DNA of 64,000 bases from Agrobacterium tumefaciens (GCA_025560025.1 CP048486.1:2050001-2114000); one strand, 5' to 3'; shown: positions 27,701 through 36,300, counted from the stretch's first letter. Made by a program: numbers and translations. The notes: generated by a model not told the origin, from the letters alone.

Positions 27701-28364
27701 AGACCGTCACGGAATTCTCGGCGCCGTCTATCGTCGTGGCGACGCGACCCATTCCCTGCATGCCGCGAATATTGACGTCGATGGCGCCCGCGCCGTTGCG
27801 CGCCTCGCCGGACATGACGCCCGCCGTGCCGCGGAACATGTCGGCCGGGCTGGAGCCGCGAAAGCGGTCGATGTCCTCGCCCGAAATATAGGCCGTGGGG
27901 GCGTCGGTTCCGTAGGGCGCGTCGGGGCTGCCGTATCGCCCGCTTTTGCCGGTGACGGTGATTGTCTCCAGCGCGACTGTACCATCCGCCGCGGCTGCTT
28001 CCGGCGCCTGTGAGGCGTTGGAGACCGTCACGCGATCGGGCGCGGTAAAGCGAAAGCTCAGGCCGGTGCCGTCCAGAAGCTTGCCGAGCGCCTCGCGCGG
28101 TTGAAGGGCGCCGGCCGCGCCGGAAGTTTTCAGCCCCTTTGTCAAAGACGCATCGTAGAAAATCTGTATGCCGCTTGCCGCACCAAATCGCGTCAGCGCC
28201 ACGTCAAGCGATCCCGCGGGAATGGAGAATTGGCGCAGCTCCTGCGCGTGAACCTGGGTGTGAGCGTAAAACGAGACGGAGCACGCCAGCGATGCGCAGA
28301 ATGCCGCCAGCCTCAAACGCCCTGCGCGAGTACCGGATTTTTGTCCCGTCGCCAATAAATTCAT
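24777..28364 (-). CDS. TonB-dependent transducer with fused C-terminal Omp25-like barrel
   Basis: 1195 residues, far longer than usual (700-900). Order: signal peptide; STN signalling domain at about residues 43-115 (FSIPAGSLDVALTRFGAASG); TonB box ALETITVTG; plug with DVNIRGMQGMGRVATTIDG; 22-strand barrel ending near ASLTATIGG (about 895); then a 290-residue second barrel-like domain starting RDWTGFNVGAHAGG, with RADYSYSHF, and ending VGLNYRF, as in Omp25/RopB-type proteins. A TLRSPSIIE...GVQPERSSNWE region recalls the FRAP/NPNL boxes of haem receptors, but the usual His between them is absent, so the ligand is uncertain. The STN domain and upstream fecI/fecR genes indicate surface signalling. 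Confidence 0.92.
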   Translation of the reverse strand: MNLLATGQKSGTRAGRLRLAAFCASLACSVSFYAHTQVHAQELRQFSIPAGSLDVALTRFGAASGIQIFYDASLTKGLKTSGAAGALQPREALGKLLDGTGLSFRFTAPDRVTVSNASQAPEAAAADGTVALETITVTGKSGRYGSPDAPYGTDAPTAYISGEDIDRFRGSSPADMFRGTAGVMSGEARNGAGAIDVNIRGMQGMGRVATTIDGAENSVTVYQGYQGVSNRTYVDPDFIAGVDITKGADAASFGNAGSVAMRTVSADDIVKDGEKWGLKVKGGFGTNSSSPKDGALGGYSYQSGVGTATPSADGMDRPAFLKPTTGSGSVIGAYKGEDIDVVAGYAHRRQGNYHAGSHGPVASPKNIGNTKYWGGILPNTMINEGLVNYRGGEEVLNTELETQSLLAKVTARLSDDQTFQIGYMGYRSEAGDRLASRLTSNTGQAQQQEQTVSTSLDTFTARYNWNPEDNDLIDFKSNFYFNHLEVRNPVRGGRGLTPEKIGLPSGFRVGTDTNMWGAEITNRSQFSSDYGDLDLNYGISYRAEDTNGSEHAAVLEGWLTPRDAIRHEGAAFAKAAYKPVDWLTLNGGLRYSHYWLKDRFDPYEKYQAQGKPIGLTVDDGGFSPSAGVTVEPFDNTQFYANYSNTLRSPSIIESVSAFNSVIANAGVQPERSSNWEIGTNIIRDGILSDDDTAMIKFGYFNWDVKNYISRTVVTEPVLTLNIGNIPRAKFSGLELSGRYTNGGFSADLSANYFLNVEYCRTTQTCDSKSLYGDYATNHVQPEYTVDLTLSQKFLEDRLTVGGRISYVGPRAIGHGDVTAQGASEFIALVDWEPYTLVDLFTEYKINDNMTASLRVENLFDRFYVDPLGLVTQPGPGRTIYASLTATIGGGEALPGLSPFSSPTDSAFVRDWTGFNVGAHAGGDFLNIAGNTTSLDGTFSDAAARESADFNMRGGAFGLHAGYDRQLENGFVVGVEADYTKTYLRGIEKFASTDATLAKNGHVDATTSYDIDWTAGLRAKLGYAVNDRLLVYSTAGLALARETQWRDQYVSDSASATNPMGSETTAFFVEKASGTRTGFTIGLGAEYALNENWSIRADYSYSHFRAKSFKFKNARAGTGKDYQTSEQTGTEMIDPGLANDPNMAWLCAIYPEVCAPYESPVYEYVDHAGTSGIANGRNASNSLNMHAIKVGLNYRF

Positions 28365-28511
28365 CCCCGTAACCCCTTCAGTTTCGCCGCATCACTGCGG
28401 CCTCTGATAGGAAGGACGACCGAGGCGCGGAAACCCGAAAAGATTTCTGGAGTTTTTTGGTAATATTTTTGGTCGAACAATATCGTGGCAGGGTGAGGGT
28501 GTGAGCCGGGG
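28365..28511 (-). promoter_or_regulatory. Upstream region of the TonB-transducer gene
   Basis: This 147-base gap between fecR-like and receptor genes is AT-rich around 28440-28485 and is where a FecI-type sigma factor would act. I could not identify a convincing ECF -35/-10 pair. Confidence 0.35.
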
Positions 28512-29435
28512 TCAGACGAGGAGCAGTATTCCGCCGGCACCGATTGCCCGCAGATGCAGCGTTTCCTCAAGATGGGCGATAATATCCTGTGGCCGGTTGA
28601 GCTGGAAAACGCCCGAGACGTGCAGGGACCGCAGGCTTTCACGCGTGATGATGATCCTGCCACGCCGGTGCCGGTTCAGACTTGCGACGATGTCTTCAAG
28701 GGGACGATTGTTGAACACCAGCAGGCCTTCGCGCCAGGCGGAGGCGGTTTCAAGGTCGATTGCGGATTTTTCCTTGAGGCCGGAACGTCCGTAAGTGATG
28801 GCCTCGCCGGGAAGGAGCTGGGCATTGCCGAGACAGTGCACGGCAAGCGGGCCGGACAGGCATTCCACCGTCACGCCGCTGGCGTTGTGTGTCACGCTGA
28901 AGGAGCCGCCGGAAGCTTCGACATAACCGGCGCCGGCATTCACGACAAATGGCATGTCGGATGCCTGCCTGACCGTGAAGACCGCAGCGCCCGCCGTCAG
29001 ATCGAACCGCCGTTCACCGTCGAGAGACAGCGCCGTGCCGCCATCCATAAAGGCGGTCGATCCGTCCGGCAGGTTCACATTTCGCTGCTCGCCGACCCCC
29101 GTTGAAAAATCCGCAAGCATTGAACCTATGGAGGGCATGTAACCGAGTTGCGGCAGCGCCACGGCGACGCCGGCAAAACCGGCTGCAAGGCTGCCGCCAA
29201 TCATGAATGACCGTCTGGAGACGACGTTCGCGCGCGTTCGCGTTTCGGCCTGCAAGGCCGGGCCGAGATTGCGCCAGAGCGCCGATGCCTCGATGAAGGC
29301 GCGTTCGTGCTCGGCACTGAGATTGCGCCAATAGCTGAGCGCTTCCGTATCCTCGACCGTAGCCGCGCCGGAGTGCAGCCTGACGATAAAGGACGTGGCC
29401 TTTTTTCTGAGCGCATCGGATCCGTCGTTCAACAC
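28512..29435 (-). CDS. FecR-family anti-sigma/sensor protein
   Basis: A 307-residue inner-membrane regulator. The N-terminal cytosolic part (ATSFIVRLHSG, then YWRNLSAEHERAF) is the FecR N domain that binds the sigma factor. One membrane segment follows near residue 95 (FMIGGSLAAGFAGVAVALPQ). The periplasmic FecR domain has LPDGSTAFMDGGTALSL and a C-terminal STN-like part (FNNRPLEDIVASLNRH). Start GTG at 29435 with a GGGGG site. It should relay the TonB-transducer signal to the sigma factor encoded upstream. Confidence 0.92.
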   Translation of the reverse strand: MLNDGSDALRKKATSFIVRLHSGAATVEDTEALSYWRNLSAEHERAFIEASALWRNLGPALQAETRTRANVVSRRSFMIGGSLAAGFAGVAVALPQLGYMPSIGSMLADFSTGVGEQRNVNLPDGSTAFMDGGTALSLDGERRFDLTAGAAVFTVRQASDMPFVVNAGAGYVEASGGSFSVTHNASGVTVECLSGPLAVHCLGNAQLLPGEAITYGRSGLKEKSAIDLETASAWREGLLVFNNRPLEDIVASLNRHRRGRIIITRESLRSLHVSGVFQLNRPQDIIAHLEETLHLRAIGAGGILLLV

Positions 29436-29522
29436 TCACCCCCTATCAAAAATTCCATCCGGGCACGGGAATTTCACATGAACCTCACTAGCTCTAACGA
29501 TTGAAAACCGGAAATCCGAAAA

Positions 29523-30032
29523 TTATCTGCGCCGCTCATGGCCCATTTTCTCCATGCAGTAATTGATCGCCCGGTTGATTTCCATTTCCACCGTGCGGGT
29601 CGAGACATGAAATTCCTCCGCGATCTCGGCATAGGGACGAAACTCCAGCCGCGCCGCGACGAGCATTTTTCGCTGCCGATCCGGCAATTCGCCGATGACC
29701 CGCATGAGTTCCCGGATCTGGTCGCGATCGATCACCTGTTGGTCCGGTAATGGACGTTCATCGCGAATTGAAAGCGCATCCTCGATCTGTTCGGTCGTCG
29801 CGCGGTGCTTGCGACCGCGCCCATGATCGATGGCAAGTGACCGTGCAATCCGCTTGAGATAGGGAACGGGGGCCTCGGAGGCATTGGAACTGTTCCTCGC
29901 CAGCTTGATCCAGGCTTCATGGGCAAGATCCTCGGCATCTTCCCGGGAACCCGTCATCCGCGTCAGATATCGCTTGATGTCCGACTGCGTTTTCAGGAAT
30001 GCCGAGAGGAATTTGTCGTCGCGTTGCGTCAT
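29523..30032 (-). CDS. FecI-family ECF RNA polymerase sigma factor
   Basis: A 169-residue ECF sigma factor. Region 2 contains REDAEDLAHEAWIKL; region 4 contains ELPDRQRKMLVAARLE and the helix-turn-helix YAEIAEEFHVSTRTVEMEINRA (core STRTVEMEI). It is the first gene of the sigma/anti-sigma/receptor set and most likely drives the receptor gene when iron complexes are present. A 25-base palindrome lies about 45 bases upstream of the start. Confidence 0.93.
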   Translation of the reverse strand: MTQRDDKFLSAFLKTQSDIKRYLTRMTGSREDAEDLAHEAWIKLARNSSNASEAPVPYLKRIARSLAIDHGRGRKHRATTEQIEDALSIRDERPLPDQQVIDRDQIRELMRVIGELPDRQRKMLVAARLEFRPYAEIAEEFHVSTRTVEMEINRAINYCMEKMGHERRR

Positions 30033-30077
30033 GACCGACCTGGGGATTGCGTTTGAGGCGATACCCCGCGCAGCGAC

Positions 30078-30102
30078 TTATTTCAATACTTAACTGAAAT
30101 AA
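30078..30102. promoter_or_regulatory. Perfect palindrome upstream of fecI-like gene
   Basis: TTATTTCA-N9-TGAAATAA, a perfect 8-bp inverted repeat with spacer ATACTTAAC, lies 46-70 bases before the sigma-factor ATG. Position and symmetry suit an operator for an iron-responsive repressor. It is not an obvious match to the RirA (TGA-N9-TCA) or Irr sites I know. Confidence 0.45.
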
Positions 30103-30265
30103 TCATGTTAAAATGGTTCTCTTCGCGACAGCCCCCTCGCAATGGTCCTCTGGCGGATGCGACCCGGTTTCTGTGGATGACGGTAACCGCTGTTGTGACG
30201 TTAAGCCTCTGCGCATATGCTGGACTACTCAATCTCGATTTCCGGCCAAGGCGGACAGGAGCACG

Positions 30266-31249
30266 ATGACCTCCCAGTTGGATTTTTTTGCCCCCGCGGC
30301 GGCGCGGCTTGCCCAGGCCGAACGAGGGCGAAAAAAAGCGGGTGGTGGCGAAACAACGCAGAAGGCGGTTGCTGACGACGAGACGCTTGCCGCTTATCTC
30401 GAATCCACCGGCAGTTACCGCATCCTGCGCAGGCTTCAGCCCCGTGCCGTCGTCGAGCGGCCGAAACCCGGATTTCCCCGTCGGGGCATTATCCTTGATA
30501 CGGAAACAACGGGCCTCGACCATCGAACCGACGAGATCATAGAAATAGGTGTCATCGCCTTCACATTCGACGATCAGGGTGTGATTGGCGATGTCACCGG
30601 TATCTATGGCGGCCTGCGCCAGCCCGGCATTGCCATTCCCGAAGAGATCACGCGCCTGACGGGTATTACCGATGAAATGGTCGCGGGACAGGCGATAGAC
30701 ATCGAGCGGTTGACGTCCCTTGTCGCCGATGCCGATCTCATCATTGCCCACAATGCCGGCTTCGACCGTCCCTTTTGCGAGAGCTTCTCGCCGATCTTCC
30801 GGGACAAGGCCTGGGCCTGTTCCGTAAAGGAGATAGACTGGCGGGCACGGGGCTTTGAAGGCAACAAGCTTGGTTATCTGATCGGCCAGTCCGGCTATTT
30901 CCACGATGGCCACCGCGCTGTCGATGATTGTTTCGCGTTGCTGGAGGTGCTGGAACAGCAGCGCCCCGGCCAGACAGGAACGCCCTTTGCCGAACTCCAC
31001 GAGGCAAGCCGGCTGTCAAGGGTCCGCATCTACGCGGAAAACAGCCCGTTCGAGATGAAGGATCATCTGAAAAAACGCGGCTACCGCTGGTCGGACGGGT
31101 CGGATGGCCGGCCGAAATCCTGGTGGGTGGAGCTGCCGGAGGAAAAGCTCGAGGAAGAGCTGCATTTCCTCCGGACCGAAATCTACCGCTGGGACGCCGA
31201 TCCCATGGTGAAGCGCCTCACGGCGTTCGACCGGTTCAAGGCCGGTTAG
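30266..31249 (+). CDS. DnaQ-like 3'-5' exonuclease
   Basis: About 327 residues of the DEDDh exonuclease family. ExoI is ILDTETTGLDHRTDEIIEIG (Asp and Glu), ExoII is LIIAHNAGFDRPF and ExoIII is FHDGHRAVDD with the catalytic His. The C-terminal 90 residues (SRVRIYAENSPFEMKDHLKKRGYRW, cut here to PFEMKDHLKKRGYRW) are shared with polymerase III epsilon-like stand-alone exonucleases. ATG at 30266 with AGGAG four to five bases upstream. Role in DNA repair or proofreading is inferred. Confidence 0.88.
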   Translation: MTSQLDFFAPAAARLAQAERGRKKAGGGETTQKAVADDETLAAYLESTGSYRILRRLQPRAVVERPKPGFPRRGIILDTETTGLDHRTDEIIEIGVIAFTFDDQGVIGDVTGIYGGLRQPGIAIPEEITRLTGITDEMVAGQAIDIERLTSLVADADLIIAHNAGFDRPFCESFSPIFRDKAWACSVKEIDWRARGFEGNKLGYLIGQSGYFHDGHRAVDDCFALLEVLEQQRPGQTGTPFAELHEASRLSRVRIYAENSPFEMKDHLKKRGYRWSDGSDGRPKSWWVELPEEKLEEELHFLRTEIYRWDADPMVKRLTAFDRFKAG

Positions 31250-32163
31250 GCTTTTTTCAGTGCGTCGAGGAACAGACGCTCAAACGCCTGCGCATCCACC
31301 CCGGTGACGATTGTGGCGTTGGTTGCACGTCCGGCGAGATGCCGCTCGTTTATGGCGGCGATCACCTGTCCTGCTGCCGGACCACTGTCGGTGTAGATGG
31401 AGACATGGCCGGAAACGGTTTCGAAAATCTCGGGCGCCAGCATCCATGCGATGGCGCTCGGATCGTGCAGGCACGGATCCTTGGCGCCGTAATTGATCAG
31501 GAGATGGGCGGCTTCTTTCGCCGCCGGCGTTCCGATGGCTATGGCTTCGGCGATCATCCCCTCGGAAACGACGGCCTGGCGGGTAACGTCGAGGCCGAGC
31601 ATGGTGATCGGAATGCCGCTGTCGAAGACGATGGAAGCGGCATGGGGGTCGACTGCGAAATTGAATTCCGCAAGCGGCGTTGTATTGCCCGGGCAGAAAG
31701 CCGCGCCGCCCATGATGGTGATCGCGCTGACGAATTCCGGCAATTGCGGATCGAGGAGAAGTGCGAGGGCAATATTGGTCAGCGGACCGGTGGCGCAGAT
31801 ATGCAGCTTGCCTTCCGCGCGCGCAATCCTCGAGATTTCTGTCGCCGCATGGCCGTCGCTCAAGGGCATGGTCGGTGCGGGCAGCGTGCTGCCGGCAAGC
31901 CCATCCTGACCATGCATGATCGAAACCCTGCCTCTGGAAGCCATGATGGGGCGTGCCGCGCCGGCATGGACCGGAATGTCCTGCCGCCCGGCAAGTTCCA
32001 GAATGCGCCGGGCATTGTTCAGCACGGGCTCGAGGCCGACATTGCCGGCAACGCAGGTGACGCCGATCATCTCCAGCTCATCGCGCCGGCCGAGCGCGAA
32101 AAGCATCGCCAGCGCATCATCGGCACCCGGATCGCAATCGTAGAGAAAACGCAAAGGAGCCAT
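31246..32163 (-). CDS. Inosine-uridine preferring nucleoside hydrolase family protein
   Basis: A 305-residue nucleoside hydrolase. The Ca-binding aspartate cluster DCDPGADDA replaces the common DTDPGxDDA, CVAGNVGLEPVLNNA follows, and the second cluster is EFNFAVDPHAA. It cleaves the N-glycosidic bond of ribonucleosides. ATG at 32163 with AAGGA about nine bases upstream. It starts 5 bases after the ATPase stop and converges on the exonuclease gene with a 4-base overlap. It implies that the operon handles nucleosides or another N-glycoside. Confidence 0.9.
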   Translation of the reverse strand: MAPLRFLYDCDPGADDALAMLFALGRRDELEMIGVTCVAGNVGLEPVLNNARRILELAGRQDIPVHAGAARPIMASRGRVSIMHGQDGLAGSTLPAPTMPLSDGHAATEISRIARAEGKLHICATGPLTNIALALLLDPQLPEFVSAITIMGGAAFCPGNTTPLAEFNFAVDPHAASIVFDSGIPITMLGLDVTRQAVVSEGMIAEAIAIGTPAAKEAAHLLINYGAKDPCLHDPSAIAWMLAPEIFETVSGHVSIYTDSGPAAGQVIAAINERHLAGRATNATIVTGVDAQAFERLFLDALKKA

Positions 32164-32168
32164 GGGTA

Positions 32169-33227
32169 TCAATCCTTGTCGCTGAGGAAACGTGCGGATT
32201 CAGGCGACCAGCCGAAGCGGATGATCGTTCCCACCTCGACATCACCCTTCTGGGCAGGTGCCCTTGCGATGATCTCCTGTGCACCGGCATCGATGATGAC
32301 GCGCAGTTCGGAGCCGCCATAAACGGTTTCGCGAACGCGTCCCTCACAAAATCCTTCGCCGAGCGTGATGGCTTCGGGCCGCACGACAATCGCGCCCTTC
32401 GTGCCCTCGGTCGGTGTGTTGCCGGGAATGGGCAACGTCCCGATCGCGGTTTGCAGCGCGCCATCCTTCACCGTGCCGCGAATGATGGACGAGGTGCCGA
32501 TAAAATCCGCGACGAACAGGTTCTGCGGCTCTTCATACATCTGGCGCGGCGTGCCGAGCTGGGCGATCTTGCCGTCATTCATCAGGCAGATGCGGTCGGA
32601 AAGGGCGAGCGCCTCCTGTTGGTCGTGGGTGACGAAAATGATCGTCGCACCCGTCTCGCGATGGATGCGCTTGATTTCGATCTGCATCACCTCGCGCAGC
32701 TTGGCGTCGAGGGCGCCGAGCGGTTCGTCCATCAGGATGATGGCCGGATCGTAGACGAGGCAGCGCGCGAGCGCCACGCGCTGCTGCTGGCCGCCTGAAA
32801 GCTGCGAGGGCGAGCGGCCGGCGGCATGGGCAAGACCGACCGTCTCCAGCGCCTTCGTTACCTTGAGGTCGATTTCGGACTTCGGAAGGCTGCGCATCTT
32901 TAGTGCAAAACCGACATTCTCGGCCACGGTCATATGCGGAAACAATGCGTAATTCTGGAAGACGACGCCGATGTCACGCTTGTTGACCGGCGCGTAGGTC
33001 TGGTCCTTGCCGTCGATGACGACCGTTCCGGCGCTCGGCTCCTGCAGGCCGCAGATCAGTTGCAAAAGGGTGGTCTTGCCTGAACCGGACGGTCCGAGCA
33101 ATGTCAGCAGTTCGCCTTTGCGAACTTCGAGATCGACGTGATCGAGGGCGATGGTCGCGCCATAAATCTTGGCGAGACCCTTTACCCTGAGCTTGTGTTC
33201 GGGCGTGGCGGCAGAGGTAGCTGACAT
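32169..33227 (-). CDS. ABC transporter ATPase, PotA-like
   Basis: About 352 residues. Walker A GPSGSGKTT, signature QLSGGQQQRVALARC, Walker B IILMDEP, switch His in VTHDQQEAL and a C-terminal TOBE region. The ATG at 33227 (MSATSAATPEHKLRV) is preferred over an in-frame start at 33275, which would run to within two bases of the permease stop. AAAGGAA lies about 11 bases upstream. It energises the fused permease encoded next to it. Confidence 0.92.
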   Translation of the reverse strand: MSATSAATPEHKLRVKGLAKIYGATIALDHVDLEVRKGELLTLLGPSGSGKTTLLQLICGLQEPSAGTVVIDGKDQTYAPVNKRDIGVVFQNYALFPHMTVAENVGFALKMRSLPKSEIDLKVTKALETVGLAHAAGRSPSQLSGGQQQRVALARCLVYDPAIILMDEPLGALDAKLREVMQIEIKRIHRETGATIIFVTHDQQEALALSDRICLMNDGKIAQLGTPRQMYEEPQNLFVADFIGTSSIIRGTVKDGALQTAIGTLPIPGNTPTEGTKGAIVVRPEAITLGEGFCEGRVRETVYGGSELRVIIDAGAQEIIARAPAQKGDVEVGTIIRFGWSPESARFLSDKD

Positions 33228-33276
33228 GTCTGGAGAAATTCCTTTGGTCGTGAGGGGAGAGGCTGGCGCGCGCATG

Positions 33277-35013
33277 TCAGCGGGGCCTTGCCTTTTCGGC
33301 GATGACGAAGAGGACCGTCACCACCACCACGATGAAGACCGAGGCCGCGGCCAGGGTGGGGGAAATGCTGAGGATGATATCGTCCCACATCTGTTTCGGC
33401 AGCGTCTGCTTGACACCGGCACCGACGAACAGCGCAATCGTCAGTTCCTCGAAGGAGTGAAGCAGGCCGAACAGGAATGCGGCAACCGCGCCACCCTTGA
33501 CGAGCGGCAGGAGAATTAGCCGGACCTGCTGCCAGCGGTTGGCGCCCAGCGTTGCCGCAGCCTGCAGCAGACGCCAGTCGACGCTGCGGAAGGTCGTAAG
33601 CAGAATGACGAAGACGATCGGCATGGCTGAAAGCGTATGCCCAAGCACGATACCGGTATTTGTCGCGATCAGGCCGACCTTGGCGAGAACGTAGAACAGG
33701 GAAACGCCGATGACGATGTTCGGAACCACCATGGGCAGCATGAAGGAGAGAAAGATCAGCCCGCCGGCTTTCCGGTGCGAGCGCGCCAGACCATAGGCGG
33801 CAAGGCCGGAAATGATGGTGGCGATGACGCCGGCAACGACGGCGATGATGGCGGAACGGGTGGTTGCGCCCATCCACTGGTCCGATCCCATATAGGCCTG
33901 GAACCAGCGCAGCGAGAAGCTCTTCGGCGGAAATTCGAGAAATGTCGATCCGGAAAAAGCCATCGGCGGAAAGGCGAGCACGGGTACGATCAATATCGCA
34001 ATCACCAGCCAGACGAAAACGGTAAACGCACCGCGTCCGAGACGCGCCGGCAGCAGGCGGGCGATAAATTCGCTGATCGCCGCGCCGCACTCGATGACGA
34101 TGCCGCCGATGGCTCCGATGACGCCTCCGCGCCTTGCCACCGCCCCGTGGCCGGACACGGAGGACATGCCGAAGAAGCGATCGTAAACGGCGATGGTGAT
34201 CAGCGTGACCGCGAGCAGCAGGGCGGCGAGAGCGCCGGCGAGCCGCAGGTTGAAGAGCTTCTGCACCTGGGTGATCATCATCTGTCCGATGACGGTTTCA
34301 TTGGGCGAGCCGAGCAGCGCCGGCGTGATGAAAAAGCCAAGCCCCATGACGAAGATCAACAGGCCTGCGGCAGCGACGCCCGGCATGGAGAGCGGTACGA
34401 AAATCCGCCAGAAGGACTGGCTGCGGCTGGCACCCATGGTCATGGCGGCCGGAACGAGGCGGCTGTCGATGGAAAGCATCGTCGGAAGCATGGTCAGGAT
34501 GGCGATGGGCAACATGGCGTGGGCCATGCCGAAGACGACCGCTCCCCGTCCGTAAAGCAGGTTGAGTTCGGTATCGAAACCCATGCTGACGAGCAATTGT
34601 GCGACGATGCCCTTGCGCGCAAGAAGCACGATCCACGCGAAATTCTTCAGGAGCGGGCTTACCCAGAAGGGCAGGAGCACAAGCCACATCGCCATGCGCC
34701 GCCGGCGTTCCTCCATGCCGGCCAGCCAGACCGCAATCGGGTAGGCGACAAGCAGGCAGACGATGGTGACCTGCGCGGCGATGGCGAAGGTGTTGGCAAG
34801 GACTTTGACATAGACGCCCGCCGAAAACATCTGGCGGTAGACGGAGAGGTCGAAGGCGCCCGTTTTCGGATCGACGAAGGATTGCCAGATCAGCGCGCCA
34901 GCCGGAAGGATCAGCAACAGCGCCATATAGGCGAGACCCGGCGTGGAAAGCCAAAGGCTGTCGAGCGTCGGGCGTCGGCTGGCAGGCGTTTGTGCGGCGG
35001 AAAGTTCAGCCAT
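33277..35013 (-). CDS. Fused PotB-PotC type ABC permease
   Basis: About 578 residues carrying two complete permease domains in one chain. The first half has its coupling loop near SRLVPAAMTMGASRSQSFW and the second near DWRLLQAAATLGANRWQQV. Normally these are two proteins of about 280 residues. About 12 membrane segments are visible, with a linker near SSVSGHGAVARRGG. The start MAELSAAQTPASRR at 35013 follows a weak GAGA site; the open frame further upstream lies over the intergenic stretch before the binding-protein gene. It would form the whole channel by itself or as a dimer. Confidence 0.9.
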   Translation of the reverse strand: MAELSAAQTPASRRPTLDSLWLSTPGLAYMALLLILPAGALIWQSFVDPKTGAFDLSVYRQMFSAGVYVKVLANTFAIAAQVTIVCLLVAYPIAVWLAGMEERRRRMAMWLVLLPFWVSPLLKNFAWIVLLARKGIVAQLLVSMGFDTELNLLYGRGAVVFGMAHAMLPIAILTMLPTMLSIDSRLVPAAMTMGASRSQSFWRIFVPLSMPGVAAAGLLIFVMGLGFFITPALLGSPNETVIGQMMITQVQKLFNLRLAGALAALLLAVTLITIAVYDRFFGMSSVSGHGAVARRGGVIGAIGGIVIECGAAISEFIARLLPARLGRGAFTVFVWLVIAILIVPVLAFPPMAFSGSTFLEFPPKSFSLRWFQAYMGSDQWMGATTRSAIIAVVAGVIATIISGLAAYGLARSHRKAGGLIFLSFMLPMVVPNIVIGVSLFYVLAKVGLIATNTGIVLGHTLSAMPIVFVILLTTFRSVDWRLLQAAATLGANRWQQVRLILLPLVKGGAVAAFLFGLLHSFEELTIALFVGAGVKQTLPKQMWDDIILSISPTLAAASVFIVVVVTVLFVIAEKARPR

Positions 35014-35229
35014 GGAGTTCTCGTTTGTTGAAATGGCCCGTTCCAGCTTGAAGCGCCGTGCGCCCTTTCGGGCGCACAAAAGACGATCTAACACTTTGAT
35101 CTGCGCATCGTTACGGACAAATCGAATAGGATTTTCTGTTCGATGCGCCAGCGGAACCGGGCCACCCTCTGTCAGAAATGCAGCCCCGCCGAAAGGCGGA
35201 GCCGGGAATTCAGGTGGTCTGGCCAAAAA

Positions 35230-36300
35230 TCAGCTGAGAATCCACTGTTCGAAGCGCTGGGTAAGATCATCCTGATGCTCCGCCCAATAGGCGGCGTTGA
35301 GGATGGTCAGGCCCTTGATGTTGTCCGGAGCCGTCGGCAGGAGAACCGCCTTTTCCGCGCTCAGGTGATCATAGGCCTTCATGTTGGTGGGGCCGCAGGC
35401 AAGAAGATCGGTATAGGCGGCCTGACGTTTGGCGTCGAGGCACCATTCGATGAACTTGCGGGCGAGATCGGCTTTTTCGGTATTGCCGGCGATGGTCCAG
35501 CCATCGATGTTGAACAGGCCGCCGTTCCAGACGATGCCTGCCGGTGCGCCGGCATTGATTGCCGCCTGCGCGCGGGTCGACCAGGTGGACATCATGTCCA
35601 GCTCGCCATCCTTGAGCAGCTGCGTGGCATGGGCGCCCGAGGTCCACCAGATGTTGATCTTGGACTTGATCTTGTCGAGGCTCTTGAAGGCGCGATCGAC
35701 GTCGAGCGGGTAAAGCTTGTCGAGCGGAACGCCGTCGGCCAGCAGCGCCATTTCAAGCGTGGTGACAGGGCTGCGCCACAGGCCACGACGGCCTTCGAAG
35801 GCCTCGACATTCCAGAAATCGGCCCAGCTCGTCGGCACCTTCTTCATGGTGTCCTTGCGATAGCCCATGGCAAGCGCGAAGATTGCCACGCCCGCGAAAT
35901 CCGGCTCAAACGTATTTGGCGTGAAGTCTTCCTTGTTTGGAACCTCGATGTTGAGCGGCAACATGTACTTGTCGCCGAGCTGGCGGATGCGCAGCACATG
36001 TTCCGGCGTCATCAGCGCGACGTCAAACAGCTTGGTGTCGGTATCGACGGCCATCTTGTATTGCGGGATGGGGTCCGGCTCATTGGTGTTGGTCTGGATC
36101 ACGACGCCGGTTTCAGCGGCAAATGTGTCGTAGAATGCGACCTTGAAGCCCTCGTAGAATGCGCCGCCCATGTCGCGCACCACCAGCGTTTCACCGGCGA
36201 ATGCACGCGTGCCTTTCAGAACTGTCGGCGCCGCCAGAGCAACGGCTGCAAGTCCCGTGGTTGCCTTCATGAATGTGCGGCGTGAGAAACTGTTATTCAT
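35230..36300 (-). CDS. ABC transporter substrate-binding protein (Tat-exported)
   Basis: A 356-residue binding protein of the PotD/iron-binding-like family. Twin-arginine signal SRRTFMKATTGLAAVALAAP, cleavage after AFA. The mature part starts GETLVVRDMGGAFYEGF. It is the binding partner of the fused permease and ATPase. A 216-base gap separates it from the permease gene, so a hairpin or secondary promoter may adjust its expression level, as is common for binding proteins. Confidence 0.92.
   Translation of the reverse strand: MNNSFSRRTFMKATTGLAAVALAAPTVLKGTRAFAGETLVVRDMGGAFYEGFKVAFYDTFAAETGVVIQTNTNEPDPIPQYKMAVDTDTKLFDVALMTPEHVLRIRQLGDKYMLPLNIEVPNKEDFTPNTFEPDFAGVAIFALAMGYRKDTMKKVPTSWADFWNVEAFEGRRGLWRSPVTTLEMALLADGVPLDKLYPLDVDRAFKSLDKIKSKINIWWTSGAHATQLLKDGELDMMSTWSTRAQAAINAGAPAGIVWNGGLFNIDGWTIAGNTEKADLARKFIEWCLDAKRQAAYTDLLACGPTNMKAYDHLSAEKAVLLPTAPDNIKGLTILNAAYWAEHQDDLTQRFEQWILS

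Noticed and set aside
28365..28511. FecI-type promoter for the TonB-transducer gene
   Set aside because: GAAAT and CGTC elements are present but about 24 bases apart, too far for an ECF promoter.
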